Assembly (NCBI GenBank): GCA_009694415.1
Contig: SHUZ01000008.1
Coordinates: 1-36,874 of the forward strand
Reading direction: 5' to 3'
DNA from: Acidimicrobiia bacterium
Lineage (GTDB): Bacteria; Actinomycetota; Acidimicrobiia; IMCC26256; JAENVU01
DNA length: 36,874 nucleotides
Numbering within the stretch: the first letter of the stretch is position 1; the number at the start of each line of letters is the position of its first letter. The notes under the pieces were generated by a model. That model ran no database searches. It was not told where the DNA came from and saw nothing but the letters and a program-made list of their open reading frames with translations. The translations under genes and the position numbers were made by a program. Of the stretch, positions 15,314 to 22,795 are shown piece after piece.

Positions 15314-16279
15314 ATGTTGCGTGCGCCTGATCTACTCGGGCGGCGTCTCCTGTTCTTCACCGGTAAAGGCGGGGTTGGCAAGAGCACCGTCACGGCGGCT
15401 ATGGCGCTGCTGGCATCTGAACGCGGCAAGCGTGTACTTGTTGTCGAGGTCGACGGCAAGAGTTCCATTGCGGACCGCTTCGAGACAGCGGAACTGTCGT
15501 TCACGCCGACCGAGGTGTATCCGAACGTATTCGCGATGGCAATGGATACAGAGGCAAGCCTCAAGGAGTATCTGAAGCTCAATCTGCGTGTCCCGATTGT
15601 TGGTGGATTGGGACCGTTGGCGAAGGCGCTCGATTTCGTGGCTACCGCTGCTCCTGGCGTCAAAGAGATTCTCACGATCGGCAAGATTTGCTGGGAAGTG
15701 CGTGAATCTTTGGAAGGCCGTGCTGCGTGGGACCTTGTAGTCGTCGACGCGTCGGCGACAGGGCATGTTGTTTCACAGCTGGGCGCGCCTGATGCAATTC
15801 GCGATGTCGTAGCCGTCGGCCCAGTCCGGTCACAAACGGATTGGATGAGTGCGCTGCTCGCCGACCCATCAATTACTGCGCTCAATATCGTCGCGACCGC
15901 CGAAGAACTTCCAGTTGCCGAAACGATTGATCTGGTTTCGCGCGTGCGGGAACAGTTGGATGTAAGTCTTGGCGCCGTTGTGGTCAATCAGGTTCTCCCC
16001 GCGCTGTTCACCCGGTCGGACGAGGTAGTTTTCGAGCGTCTCTGCGGTGCAGATGCACGCGAGGTGCTGGGAATAGCGGCTGGAGGAGATGTAGGCGTAG
16101 TTCTCGAGGCGGCGAGGCTTGCTGTGTCGCTACGCACAACTCGTGCGACGCACTTGGAGCGATTGCGTGAGACGGTCGACCTTCCAATGCTGTTCCTGCC
16201 CTACTTGTTCGCGCGTTCACACGGATTGAGGGAGACGCGGCTAGTGGCAGACGCACTTGGAGCGGAGCTCGGGCTGTGA
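15314..16279 (+). CDS. ArsA/Get3-like ATPase, first of a tandem pair
   Basis: A 321-residue P-loop ATPase of the ArsA/Get3 group with the full deviant Walker A GKGGVGKS (17-24), including the signature Lys18 that reaches across a dimer. Switch regions VEVDGKSS and VVDASATGHVVSQLGAP (near 143-160) are also present. Paired ArsA-like ATPases of this kind (mycobacterial Rv3679/Rv3680, described as Get3-like BagA/BagB) are conserved in Actinobacteria, usually near a whiB gene. There are no arsenic-resistance neighbours and no ArsA metal-binding cysteine pattern, so arsenite transport is unlikely. The stop overlaps the GTG of the partner (GTGA). The biochemical role of the pair is not settled. Confidence 0.87.
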   Translation: MLRAPDLLGRRLLFFTGKGGVGKSTVTAAMALLASERGKRVLVVEVDGKSSIADRFETAELSFTPTEVYPNVFAMAMDTEASLKEYLKLNLRVPIVGGLGPLAKALDFVATAAPGVKEILTIGKICWEVRESLEGRAAWDLVVVDASATGHVVSQLGAPDAIRDVVAVGPVRSQTDWMSALLADPSITALNIVATAEELPVAETIDLVSRVREQLDVSLGAVVVNQVLPALFTRSDEVVFERLCGADAREVLGIAAGGDVGVVLEAARLAVSLRTTRATHLERLRETVDLPMLFLPYLFARSHGLRETRLVADALGAELGL

Positions 16280-17529
16280 CCGCGGCTGACGAAGACTCCA
16301 TCGAAGGCTCTCAGGCGAGATCAGGTGCCGAGTCGCTTCACAAGAGTCTTGAACCGCTATTGGCTTCGAAGGAGATGGTCGTGTTTTGCGGCTCTGGCGG
16401 TGTTGGCAAGACGTCGATTGCTGCCGCATCGGCACTAGCAGCGGCGGCGACGATGCCAGGAAAGGTTTTGGTACTAACAATTGATCCGGCCAAGCGACTA
16501 GCCGATTCCCTCGGGCTTCAAGAGATTGGAAATATCGAAACGCGTGTTCCTCAGACGGCATTTACTGCCGCCGGTCTTGAACCCCGCGGAGAACTCTGGG
16601 CCGCCATGCTCGATACGAAGCAGAGTTGGGATGCTTTAATTCTTCGGCACGCGAGTGGTCCAGAGGCAGCGTCGAGGATCTTGGAGAATCGGCTGTATCA
16701 CAACGTGACCGCGCGGTTCGCTCAGAGTCACGACTACATCGCAATGGAGAGACTTTTTGAGATCCATGAATCAGGTCGATACGACTTGATTGTGATTGAT
16801 ACTCCTCCAACACGTAACGCTCTCGACTTCCTCGACGCCCCAGCGCGAATGGCGGAGTTCTTTGGTGGTCGCCTCTTGCGATGGCTCACGCTGCCATATC
16901 GCGTGGGAGGTAAACGTGGCGCGCGATGGCTCAACTATGCCAGCAAGCCCTTCTACCAAGTCGCCGACCGTCTTCTTGGGAACCAGTTTCTCGAAGACAT
17001 CGCTGAGTTCTTCTTGAGTTTTCAAGAGATGTACGAAGCCTTTGTCACGCGTGCTCGTGCCGTCGAGCGACTGCTTCACGATAAGCGGACAACTTTCGCC
17101 GTGGTCACAACCCTCGAAGATGGCCCGTTGCACGAAGCGGAGTTGTTTTGCGCAGAACTAGAGAAGAGGAACCTTCACCTTGGATGCCTCGTGATCAACA
17201 AAGTCTTACCTTCGTACCTCCTCTCGCATAGCGGCGTTCAAGCCGCGGACAAGTTGTCCGTTAACGCCGAGTCTGTAGCCGAACGCCTAGCTGCTACCTG
17301 TGGGTCTCCTTTCGATGACACGGCGCGTACCGTTCGCGTACTTACAACAATTGGGGAATCCTTTAGGAACTTCACAGTGGTCGCTAGGCGCGAGTCCGAA
17401 CTTCGCAGCCACCTCGGTAGACATGGCGAAGTGTTGATCGAAGTGCCCGCTTTCGAGGTGGACATTGCCGACATCGACGGTCTCGCACGATTGGCAGAGT
17501 TCCTACTTCCTATTGAGCGAACGGTTTGA
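16276..17529 (+). CDS. ArsA/Get3-like ATPase, second of the pair, missing signature lysine
   Basis: The 417-residue partner of the preceding ATPase. Its Walker A reads CGSGGVGKTS (38-47): the catalytic Lys45 is present but the signature lysine of the deviant Walker A motif is Ser40. ILTIDPAKRLADSLGL and VIDTPPTRNALDFLDAPARM are the ArsA-like switch regions. A helical insert around 195-275 (including FLEDIAEFFLSFQEMYEAF) resembles the hydrophobic client-binding insert of Get3 proteins. One ATPase with and one without the signature lysine suggests an asymmetric heterodimer. The GTG start at 16276 gives a four-base overlap with the upstream gene. 37 bases separate it from the kinase gene. Confidence 0.86.
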   Translation: MTAADEDSIEGSQARSGAESLHKSLEPLLASKEMVVFCGSGGVGKTSIAAASALAAAATMPGKVLVLTIDPAKRLADSLGLQEIGNIETRVPQTAFTAAGLEPRGELWAAMLDTKQSWDALILRHASGPEAASRILENRLYHNVTARFAQSHDYIAMERLFEIHESGRYDLIVIDTPPTRNALDFLDAPARMAEFFGGRLLRWLTLPYRVGGKRGARWLNYASKPFYQVADRLLGNQFLEDIAEFFLSFQEMYEAFVTRARAVERLLHDKRTTFAVVTTLEDGPLHEAELFCAELEKRNLHLGCLVINKVLPSYLLSHSGVQAADKLSVNAESVAERLAATCGSPFDDTARTVRVLTTIGESFRNFTVVARRESELRSHLGRHGEVLIEVPAFEVDIADIDGLARLAEFLLPIERTV

Positions 17530-17554
17530 ACGTTTCCTGATCTTGATGCGCCGG

Positions 17555-17560
17555 TAGCCT
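17555..17560 (+). promoter_or_regulatory. Probable -10 box (TAGCCT) for leaderless kinase gene
   Basis: TAGCCT lies exactly six bases before the ATG at 17567, in the 37-base gap after the ArsA-like gene, so the kinase probably has its own leaderless transcript. No ribosome binding site is visible before the ATG. Confidence 0.45.
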
Positions 17561-17566
17561 GTTTCA

Positions 17567-19051
17567 ATGGCGACGCTGGAGGAACTTGCACGTCAGCACA
17601 CAGACGTGAGCGAAGATGCACTGGCACACCTCGAAAGACTCGCGCTTTCGTGGCGCCTCTTGGCAGACCTTTCGATTTCCGACCTTTTACTATTTGGTCC
17701 AATCGCCAACGAAGACGGCGGCAGGTTCGTGGTCCTCGCGCAGGTTCGGCCAACGACCGGACAAACCATCTACGCGACGGACTTGGTTGGGCAGGTCGTT
17801 ACCGAAGTAGAGCGTCCGTTAGTTAAGCGTGCATGGAAACGAAGTGAAATCTGTGATGGTGATGCCGGCGCCCTGGGAAGTCGGGAACGGGTTCGACTCC
17901 AAGTGATTCCAGTGAAGCACCGCGGGCGCGTAGTCGCCGTAGTCACGCGAGAGACGCCGACCACATCGTCGCGGCGGCCAGGGGAGTTGGAGCGTTACTA
18001 CCTCGAGTGCTTCGATCACCTTGCGCACATGGTGTTAGAGGGATCTTTCCCATTCGCGCGTGAAGAGGTGGAACTAGAAGGAGCGCCTCGCGTTGGAGAC
18101 GGTGTCGTGGTGCTCGGTATCGATCACCGCGTCAAATATGCGAGTCCGAATGCCGTCAGCGCTTTGCACAGAATGGGCATCCACGCGTACATATCTGGAG
18201 CACATCTCGCGCAGATCGGTTTTGACGAAGGCGCGGTAGATGTGGCGGTGCGCGGTCGTATCCCGGTGATTGAGGAGATTGAACGGGAAGACGCTTCGGT
18301 GCTCCTTCGGGTGATTCCGCTGCTTGCAGATCGAAATCCCGTCGGTTGCTTGGTATTGATGCGAGACGTAACTGACTTGCGGCGGCGTGATCGGATGTTG
18401 ATGTCCAAAGACGCGACCATTCGGGAAGTGCACCACCGCGTCAAGAACAACCTCCAGACGATCGCTTCGCTTTTGCGGTTGCAGGGAAGACGTCTCGATT
18501 CTCCTGCGGCGCGTCAGGCGATTGAGGAGTCGGAGCGACGCATCCGATCGATTGCAATAGTGCACGAGACGCTTTCGCGTGAAGCGAGCGAAGATGTTGA
18601 ATTCAACGCTGTCATCAAGCCGCTCGTCCGGATTGTCGAGGAAACGGTCTCGGTAGGCGAGGGAGGCCTTAGATTCGAGGTCACTGGCGATGCAGGGGAA
18701 GTTCCCGGAGAATTGGCAACGCCACTCGCCGTGGTACTCAATGAACTTATGCAGAACGCCGTTGATCACGCCTTCCCTGGCGATGACCCTGCCAGCGGTA
18801 CCGTCCGCGTAGAGCTAAGCCGTCGGTCGGGTGAGTTAACGCTTGCGGTCGTGGACGACGGCGTAGGCCTACCTGATGGCTTTGTTTTGGATCAGCAGAA
18901 AGGGCTTGGTCTGACGATTGTCCAAGCGCTCGTCACCGGCGAACTTGGCGGCCAGATTGAGATGACCAACACCGACCATGGTGCTCGCGTATTGGTGACT
19001 GTGCCGCTAGCTGAAGCAGCCGCGACCCAAGTAGTTGAACCGCCAAGTTGA
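17567..19051 (+). CDS. pdtaS: PdtaS-like sensor histidine kinase (GAF-PAS-HisKA_2)
   Basis: A soluble 494-residue sensor kinase. Residues about 5-155 form the GAF-like domain of this kinase group, about 170-270 a PAS domain (VVLGIDHRVKYASPNAVSAL ... LVLMRDVTDL), and the catalytic part begins with REVHHRVKNNLQT (phosphoacceptor His289 or His290) of the HisKA_2 type. The ATPase domain has an N-box ELMQNAVDHAF and DDGVGLPDGF. Length and order match mycobacterial PdtaS (501 residues), which phosphorylates the ANTAR antiterminator PdtaR; no PdtaR gene is in the window. In mycobacteria pdtaS sits beside whiB1, as it does beside whiB here. No membrane segments, so the signal is cytosolic. Confidence 0.9.
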   Translation: MATLEELARQHTDVSEDALAHLERLALSWRLLADLSISDLLLFGPIANEDGGRFVVLAQVRPTTGQTIYATDLVGQVVTEVERPLVKRAWKRSEICDGDAGALGSRERVRLQVIPVKHRGRVVAVVTRETPTTSSRRPGELERYYLECFDHLAHMVLEGSFPFAREEVELEGAPRVGDGVVVLGIDHRVKYASPNAVSALHRMGIHAYISGAHLAQIGFDEGAVDVAVRGRIPVIEEIEREDASVLLRVIPLLADRNPVGCLVLMRDVTDLRRRDRMLMSKDATIREVHHRVKNNLQTIASLLRLQGRRLDSPAARQAIEESERRIRSIAIVHETLSREASEDVEFNAVIKPLVRIVEETVSVGEGGLRFEVTGDAGEVPGELATPLAVVLNELMQNAVDHAFPGDDPASGTVRVELSRRSGELTLAVVDDGVGLPDGFVLDQQKGLGLTIVQALVTGELGGQIEMTNTDHGARVLVTVPLAEAAATQVVEPPS

Positions 19052-19080
19052 TTCGTTGATTACTGGATATCGGCGTCTTG

Positions 19081-19368
19081 TTACGAAGCGCGCTTGCTGG
19101 CGAGCCAACCTTTGCGGAGCTTGCGGCGCTCTTCCTCGGTCTTGCCTCCCCAGACTCCAGCCTCCTGGTTGGTCGCGAGCGCGAACTCAAGGCACTCAAA
19201 GTCGACTGTGCAGATATCGCAGATCTCTTTTGCCGCGTCGATTTGATCCACCGCGAGTCCAGTGGCACCTATCGGGAAAAACAGGTCAGCGTTCGAATCA
19301 CGACATAATGAATCGGCTCGCCAATCGTCAGTATCCCAATCGTGCGTCCGTATCCAGGTGAGCGCCAC
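19081..19368 (-). CDS. whiB: WhiB-family Fe-S transcription regulator
   Basis: WhiB-like proteins bind an oxygen- and NO-sensitive [4Fe-4S] cluster and the principal sigma factor domain 4. The 95-residue protein has four cluster cysteines (Cys22 in DSLCRD, then Cys50, Cys53 and Cys59 in EICDICTVDFEC), the beta-turn GVWGG (71-75) and a basic tail EERRKLRKGW. Spacing C-x2-C-x5-C is canonical. The neighbouring PdtaS-like kinase points to WhiB1 orthology. The start is GTG at 19368, with AAAGG upstream and a TACTAT box at 19382-19387. It is convergent with the kinase gene, 29 bases apart. Confidence 0.93.
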   Translation of the reverse strand: MALTWIRTHDWDTDDWRADSLCRDSNADLFFPIGATGLAVDQIDAAKEICDICTVDFECLEFALATNQEAGVWGGKTEEERRKLRKGWLASKRAS

Positions 19369-19381
19369 TCGGTGCCTTTCG

Positions 19382-19387
19382 ATAGTA
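19382..19387 (-). promoter_or_regulatory. Candidate -10 box (TACTAT) of whiB
   Basis: On the minus strand TACTAT is followed by 13 bases, including an AAAGG ribosome binding site, before the GTG at 19368. It would give a short leader of about 6-7 bases. Confidence 0.4.
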
Positions 19388-19500
19388 CGTAGGTGCGATT
19401 CTCGGCCTAACTCGTGCGCACGTTCAAGGGTCCCTGGGAGACAATCCCCTCAAGGCGTGATGCCCACGATACGGCTAGTACCAAGCATTCCGCAAGGGGT

Positions 19501-19530
19501 TTGACCTGCGGTTATTCGACGTCGTATCAG
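19501..19530 (+). promoter_or_regulatory. Candidate promoter TTGACC-N18-TATCAG for the phosphodiesterase gene
   Basis: TTGACC (19501-19506) and TATCAG (19525-19530) are 18 bases apart and would start transcription near 19537, about 12 bases before the preferred GTG start at 19549. The promoter lies inside a longer upstream reading frame (from 19414), which therefore probably is not translated. Confidence 0.4.
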
Positions 19531-19548
19531 GAACCTACGCTGTTCCCC

Positions 19549-20283
19549 GTGCCACCCGTGGAGACTGAACCTAACCGTACCCGTCCTTTGGTTATGGGGC
19601 ATCGGGGTGCCTCGTTAGTGGCGCACGAGAACACGATCGCCGCTTTTATCGCTGCCCGCGATCAGGGTGCCGACGGCGTTGAATTGGATGTGCACGCGAC
19701 AGCGGATGGGAACCTAGTTGTTCATCACGATGCCGAGGCCGAAGGCGTCGGCATCCTCGCCGAGCGAACCGTTGCTGAAATCACTGCCGCGTTGCCGTTT
19801 GTACCGACCCTCGACGCGGTACTCGATGTCTGTACCGGACTTCTCGTGAACATTGAGATCAAGAACTCGCCTAACGACTCTGGCTTTGATCGAGATGAAT
19901 GCGTCGCGGCTGCTGTTGTCGAGTTGTTGCATAGTCGAAACATGCTCGATCGGGTGCTGGTCTCTTCGTTCCACCTCCCTTCTATCGACCGCGTACGTGA
20001 ACTCGACGCGGGAATCGACACCGGGTACCTATTCGTGCTCGATCCGACCGTGCTGATCGCCGCTGGCATTGCAGTTGAGCGCGGACACTCGGCGATACAC
20101 CCGTTTTTTGGGGTATTAGCAGGCGAATCTGCGGCGGAGTTAATAGATGCAGCTCACGCCCAAGGATTACAAGTGAATGTGTGGACCGTGAACGACGAAG
20201 CCGAGATGATCCGGTTGGCTAACGCAGGTGTCGATGCAATCATGACGGACAGCCCCGAATTAGCGCGTCGCGTTCTCGGCTGA
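19549..20283 (+). CDS. Glycerophosphodiester phosphodiesterase
   Basis: The enzyme hydrolyses glycerophosphodiesters to glycerol 3-phosphate and an alcohol, recycling phospholipid head groups. With the GTG at 19549 it has 244 residues, a complete GDPD TIM barrel. Catalytic landmarks are GHRG (His18, Arg19), ENT in AHENTIAAF, DGVELDVH (Glu45, Asp47), the second catalytic histidine in LVVHHD (His60), IEIKN and a final MTDSPE. No signal peptide is visible, so it is probably cytoplasmic. The frame stays open to an ATG at 19414, but that extension has no domain and contains a promoter-like element. It runs convergent to the lipid kinase gene. Confidence 0.9.
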   Translation: MPPVETEPNRTRPLVMGHRGASLVAHENTIAAFIAARDQGADGVELDVHATADGNLVVHHDAEAEGVGILAERTVAEITAALPFVPTLDAVLDVCTGLLVNIEIKNSPNDSGFDRDECVAAAVVELLHSRNMLDRVLVSSFHLPSIDRVRELDAGIDTGYLFVLDPTVLIAAGIAVERGHSAIHPFFGVLAGESAAELIDAAHAQGLQVNVWTVNDEAEMIRLANAGVDAIMTDSPELARRVLG

Positions 20284-20293
20284 CTGTGCTTAT

Positions 20294-21208
20294 TCACGGC
20301 ACGACGATATTGAGTGCATCGGGGACGAACGCGACGTCTAACTGATTGACTTCTCCCAGGTAGTCGCCATCCATTTGATACGGGAACGGGGTGTTCCCGG
20401 AGATTGTCGCGCCAGTTATGTTTGCGCGGTGTTCGACGTCGCGTCGACCGTGCAAACGCTTGGGATATAGGAGAGCCGTCGCGGCGATACTCATCATCGC
20501 TGGAGCGTGCCTGGCCTTCACGACAGTTATCGAGAGCGATGAATCGAGATTTGTTTCAGGTGCAACGACGATTGGCGTGCCACCTAGGTAGGTGTACGGG
20601 CTCGTCTTCGAGAGGATTGCAAGCGTGCCGCCATCGATCACCTCACCGTCGTCGAGGGTAACGGTGAATCTGCCGCGCGAATGATCGTAGGTTCGCAACC
20701 AGGTGTCGAACGCTGCGCCGACGAAAATCGGGTGGGCCGCATATCGCTTGAACGCGGCTTTGCGTTCAACCTGCTCGACGACTGACGCATCGAAGCCGAC
20801 ACCGGTATGGAAGAGGAAGTGTCTGCTGTTCACACGACCGAGGCCGACGCGTCGAAAGGTCCTGCGATCCAACGACCCGAGCAATTGGGCAGTCGCATCC
20901 ACTGGGTCGCGGGATACTCCAATTGTTCGGGCGTAGACGTTGGTGGACCCGCCAGGCAGGGGAGCCAATGCAGTATCGGTGCCTACGAGTCCATCGGCGG
21001 CTTCGTTTAGTGTTCCGTCTCCAGCGAGAACGACGACCACGTCTACGCCGTCATTGGCGGCACCGCGTGCGATGCGGGCGGCGTGGCCCCTGCGCCCTGT
21101 CTCAAATACCTCAAGGTCATGCCCGGCACTCAATGCCTTCTCAATTACAACCTTGCGCCTAGCCGTGAAACTTGACGCGGTGGCATTGACTACGAGAACT
21201 AGGCGCAC
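20294..21208 (-). CDS. Diacylglycerol/lipid kinase (DagK/YegS) family
   Basis: A 304-residue member of the diacylglycerol kinase catalytic domain family that phosphorylates lipid or sphingoid substrates with ATP. The nucleotide loop reads AGDGTLNEAADGL (62-74; usually GGDGT), followed by PLPGGSTNVYART (84-95), both characteristic. The C-terminal half is the beta-rich domain of this family with PYTYLGGTPIVV and the ending MDGDYLGEVNQLDVAFVPDAL. The GTG at 21208 is preferred: it makes a natural MRLVLVVNATAS opening and has TATCTT seven bases upstream. An ATG at 21229 is possible but would overlap the divergent udg start. Substrate undetermined; convergent with the phosphodiesterase gene, both possibly in lipid turnover. 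Confidence 0.88.
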   Translation of the reverse strand: MRLVLVVNATASSFTARRKVVIEKALSAGHDLEVFETGRRGHAARIARGAANDGVDVVVVLAGDGTLNEAADGLVGTDTALAPLPGGSTNVYARTIGVSRDPVDATAQLLGSLDRRTFRRVGLGRVNSRHFLFHTGVGFDASVVEQVERKAAFKRYAAHPIFVGAAFDTWLRTYDHSRGRFTVTLDDGEVIDGGTLAILSKTSPYTYLGGTPIVVAPETNLDSSLSITVVKARHAPAMMSIAATALLYPKRLHGRRDVEHRANITGATISGNTPFPYQMDGDYLGEVNQLDVAFVPDALNIVVP

Positions 21209-21215
21209 CGCGAGC

Positions 21216-21221
21216 AAGATA
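21216..21221 (-). promoter_or_regulatory. Probable -10 box (TATCTT) for leaderless lipid kinase gene
   Basis: On the minus strand TATCTT is followed by seven bases and the GTG at 21208. The same bases on the other strand overlap GATAGT (21218-21223), four bases before the udg ATG, so both divergent promoters would share their -10 region. Confidence 0.4.
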
Positions 21222-21227
21222 GTGGGC

Positions 21228-21932
21228 ATGTCCGAGGACTCGTTGGCTCGACTCCATATTGAAATTGGCGAATGCCGCCGTTGCGACCGCCTTGTGGCTT
21301 GGCGGGAAGCGATTGCTACTGAGCGCAGGGCGGCATTTCGGGACGATCAGTACTGGGGGAGGCCCGTGACGGGTTTCGGTGACCCCCAAGCCTCCGTTCT
21401 GATCACTGGTCTCGCACCCGGCGCTCATGGCGCCAACCGGACAGGGCGAGCGTTCACGGGAGACAGGTCTGGCGATTGGTTATTCGCAGCGTTGAAGCGC
21501 ACTGGGTACGCCAATCAGGCAGAGTCGGTAAGCCTCGGCGATGGCCTCATGTTGAGCGGTGCGTATATCTCGATAGCGGTGCGGTGTGCACCACCAGCCA
21601 ATAGGCCGACACGCGATGAGCGCGACAGATGCTTGCCATTTCTTGTCCGCGAATTAGCGCTCCTGCCGAACGTCAAGGTAATTGTCGCTCTAGGAAAATT
21701 CGCGTTCGACTCCGTATGGCAGGTATTGCGCGACTCCGGAATCGCGCTTCCGAACAAGAGACCGGTATTCGGCCATGGTGTCGCGATTCAAACTCCCGGA
21801 GCCGTAATCCTGTGTAGCTATCACCCGAGCCAGCAAAATACGTTTACAAAAAAACTCACCGAGCCAATGCTTGACAATGTTTTTGTAAGTGCGCGGGAAC
21901 TCGCGAAAACGCCCGACAGTGTTATCGAATGA
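21228..21932 (+). CDS. Family 5 uracil-DNA glycosylase (UdgB)
   Basis: UdgB excises uracil, and also hypoxanthine and ethenocytosine, from DNA and carries a [4Fe-4S] cluster. The 234-residue protein begins MSEDSLARLH and has the first cluster cysteines in ECRRCDRL (Cys16, Cys19), YWGRPVTGFGDP, the active-site block LAPGAHGANRTGRAFTGDRS, cluster cysteine in VRCAPPANRPT and the C-terminal LCSYHPSQQNTFT, all typical of family 5 (mycobacterial Rv1259 type). The ATG at 21228 is chosen because upstream codons match nothing and lie within the lipid kinase gene. The 3' end overlaps the convergent TauE-like gene by 11 bases. Confidence 0.93.
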   Translation: MSEDSLARLHIEIGECRRCDRLVAWREAIATERRAAFRDDQYWGRPVTGFGDPQASVLITGLAPGAHGANRTGRAFTGDRSGDWLFAALKRTGYANQAESVSLGDGLMLSGAYISIAVRCAPPANRPTRDERDRCLPFLVRELALLPNVKVIVALGKFAFDSVWQVLRDSGIALPNKRPVFGHGVAIQTPGAVILCSYHPSQQNTFTKKLTEPMLDNVFVSARELAKTPDSVIE

Positions 21933-22755
21933 GAACGATGATTTCGCCGACGCCGTACATCAACGCGATTAGGCCAAGCCCATAGGCGACTATTAGTCGC
22001 AGGCGGTGTTCATGCGCTCGGATAGCTAGGTGTGCTCCAACTCGAGCGCCAGGAATTACGGCGACGCATAAGGGCAACGCGTAGAACCAGTTGATGTTCC
22101 CCAAAATTTGATGTGTGATCATTCCCGGAATCGCGAGTATCCCGACGCAGGCGAGGGAGGTGCCGATCGCCGCTTTGATGTCGAGCTTCACCCAGCCGGT
22201 GAACGCGGGCACCATTACGAGCCCTCCTCCGATTCCCAGCAACCCGCTTAAGAGTCCTGCACCACATCCGATCACGACGAGCTTCCACGGCTCGTCATGA
22301 GGTTTGCCTGCCGCAGGCGCGATGTCTATGAGATCTGGGTCCTCCGAGGGCGCGACTTCTTCGGCATCTGCGGGGTCAGGACGGTCTGGTGACTGGGTCA
22401 TCCGGAACGCAGTGAAGCCGACTAGGCCAGCGGTGATGATCATAAGAAAATGTCCGTCGCCCGGCACAACTTGCGATGAGAGCGCGCCAAGGATGACGAA
22501 GATCGCTCCTGAAAGCCCCGTCCATCTAACGATGCCCCAATTCACGAAGCCCTCGCGGTGGTAGCGAAGGGCGCCGCTGATCGAGGAAGGAACAATCGAA
22601 GGAAGTGTGCTCGCCAGGGCTTCCATCGGAGACGCGCCGAGGGCGCGGATGGCGGGCGTCGAAATAACAGCCCCTCCGACCCCAAACATTCCAGAGAGGA
22701 TCCCCGTGAAGAAGCCGGTTACCAACACGAGGCAGAGGGTTATGGGATCCGACAT
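21922..22755 (-). CDS. TauE/SafE family membrane transporter
   Basis: A 277-residue membrane protein of the TauE/SafE (sulfite/sulfonate/sulfoacetate exporter or thiosulfate importer-like) family, with about eight helices in two repeats. Family signatures are the paired glycine-rich loops GMFGVGGAVISTPA (residues 22-36) and GLLGIGGGLVMVPAF in the second half. The central cytoplasmic loop is acidic and carries DPADAEEVAPSEDPDLIDI. The substrate cannot be read; sulfur oxyanions are possible. The gene is divergent from dapA by 40 bases and has TAGTGT seven bases before its ATG. Confidence 0.88.
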   Translation of the reverse strand: MSDPITLCLVLVTGFFTGILSGMFGVGGAVISTPAIRALGASPMEALASTLPSIVPSSISGALRYHREGFVNWGIVRWTGLSGAIFVILGALSSQVVPGDGHFLMIITAGLVGFTAFRMTQSPDRPDPADAEEVAPSEDPDLIDIAPAAGKPHDEPWKLVVIGCGAGLLSGLLGIGGGLVMVPAFTGWVKLDIKAAIGTSLACVGILAIPGMITHQILGNINWFYALPLCVAVIPGARVGAHLAIRAHEHRLRLIVAYGLGLIALMYGVGEIIVLIR

Positions 22756-22762
22756 CGGGGCG

Positions 22763-22768
22763 ACACTA
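22763..22768 (-). promoter_or_regulatory. Probable -10 box (TAGTGT) for leaderless tauE-like gene
   Basis: On the minus strand TAGTGT is followed by seven bases and the ATG at 22755. The whole divergent intergenic region is 40 bases, so this promoter overlaps the expected -35 region of dapA. Confidence 0.4.
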
Positions 22769-22783
22769 CCGAAGGCATGCCGG

Positions 22784-22789
22784 TACGCT
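22784..22789 (+). promoter_or_regulatory. Probable -10 box (TACGCT) for leaderless dapA
   Basis: TACGCT lies exactly six bases before the ATG at 22796 and no ribosome binding site is visible, which fits leaderless transcription. Confidence 0.45.
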
Positions 22790-22795
22790 GTGGGA

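Noticed and set aside
15211-15987. 258-residue open frame on the minus strand
   Set aside because: It lies fully opposite the first ArsA-like ATPase and DUF3107, is rich in Ser, Thr, Arg and Ala as expected for an antisense shadow, and matches no domain.
15314-17529. Arsenite efflux (ars) operon
   Set aside because: No ArsB, ArsC, ArsR or ArsD gene is adjacent and the ArsA metal-binding cysteines are absent; the pair fits the Get3-like actinobacterial group better.
19052-19080. Bidirectional terminator between the kinase gene and whiB
   Set aside because: The 29-base convergent gap has no GC-rich stem followed by T residues. The same holds for the other convergent gaps (11363-11378, 20284-20293, 25262-25274).
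20940-21227. N-terminal extension of the uracil-DNA glycosylase
   Set aside because: It is antisense to the lipid kinase and has no similarity to UdgB; MSEDSLARLH at 21228 is the natural start.
22607-22795. N-terminal extension of DapA
   Set aside because: It overlaps the divergent TauE-like gene; the ATG at 22796 gives the canonical DapA length.
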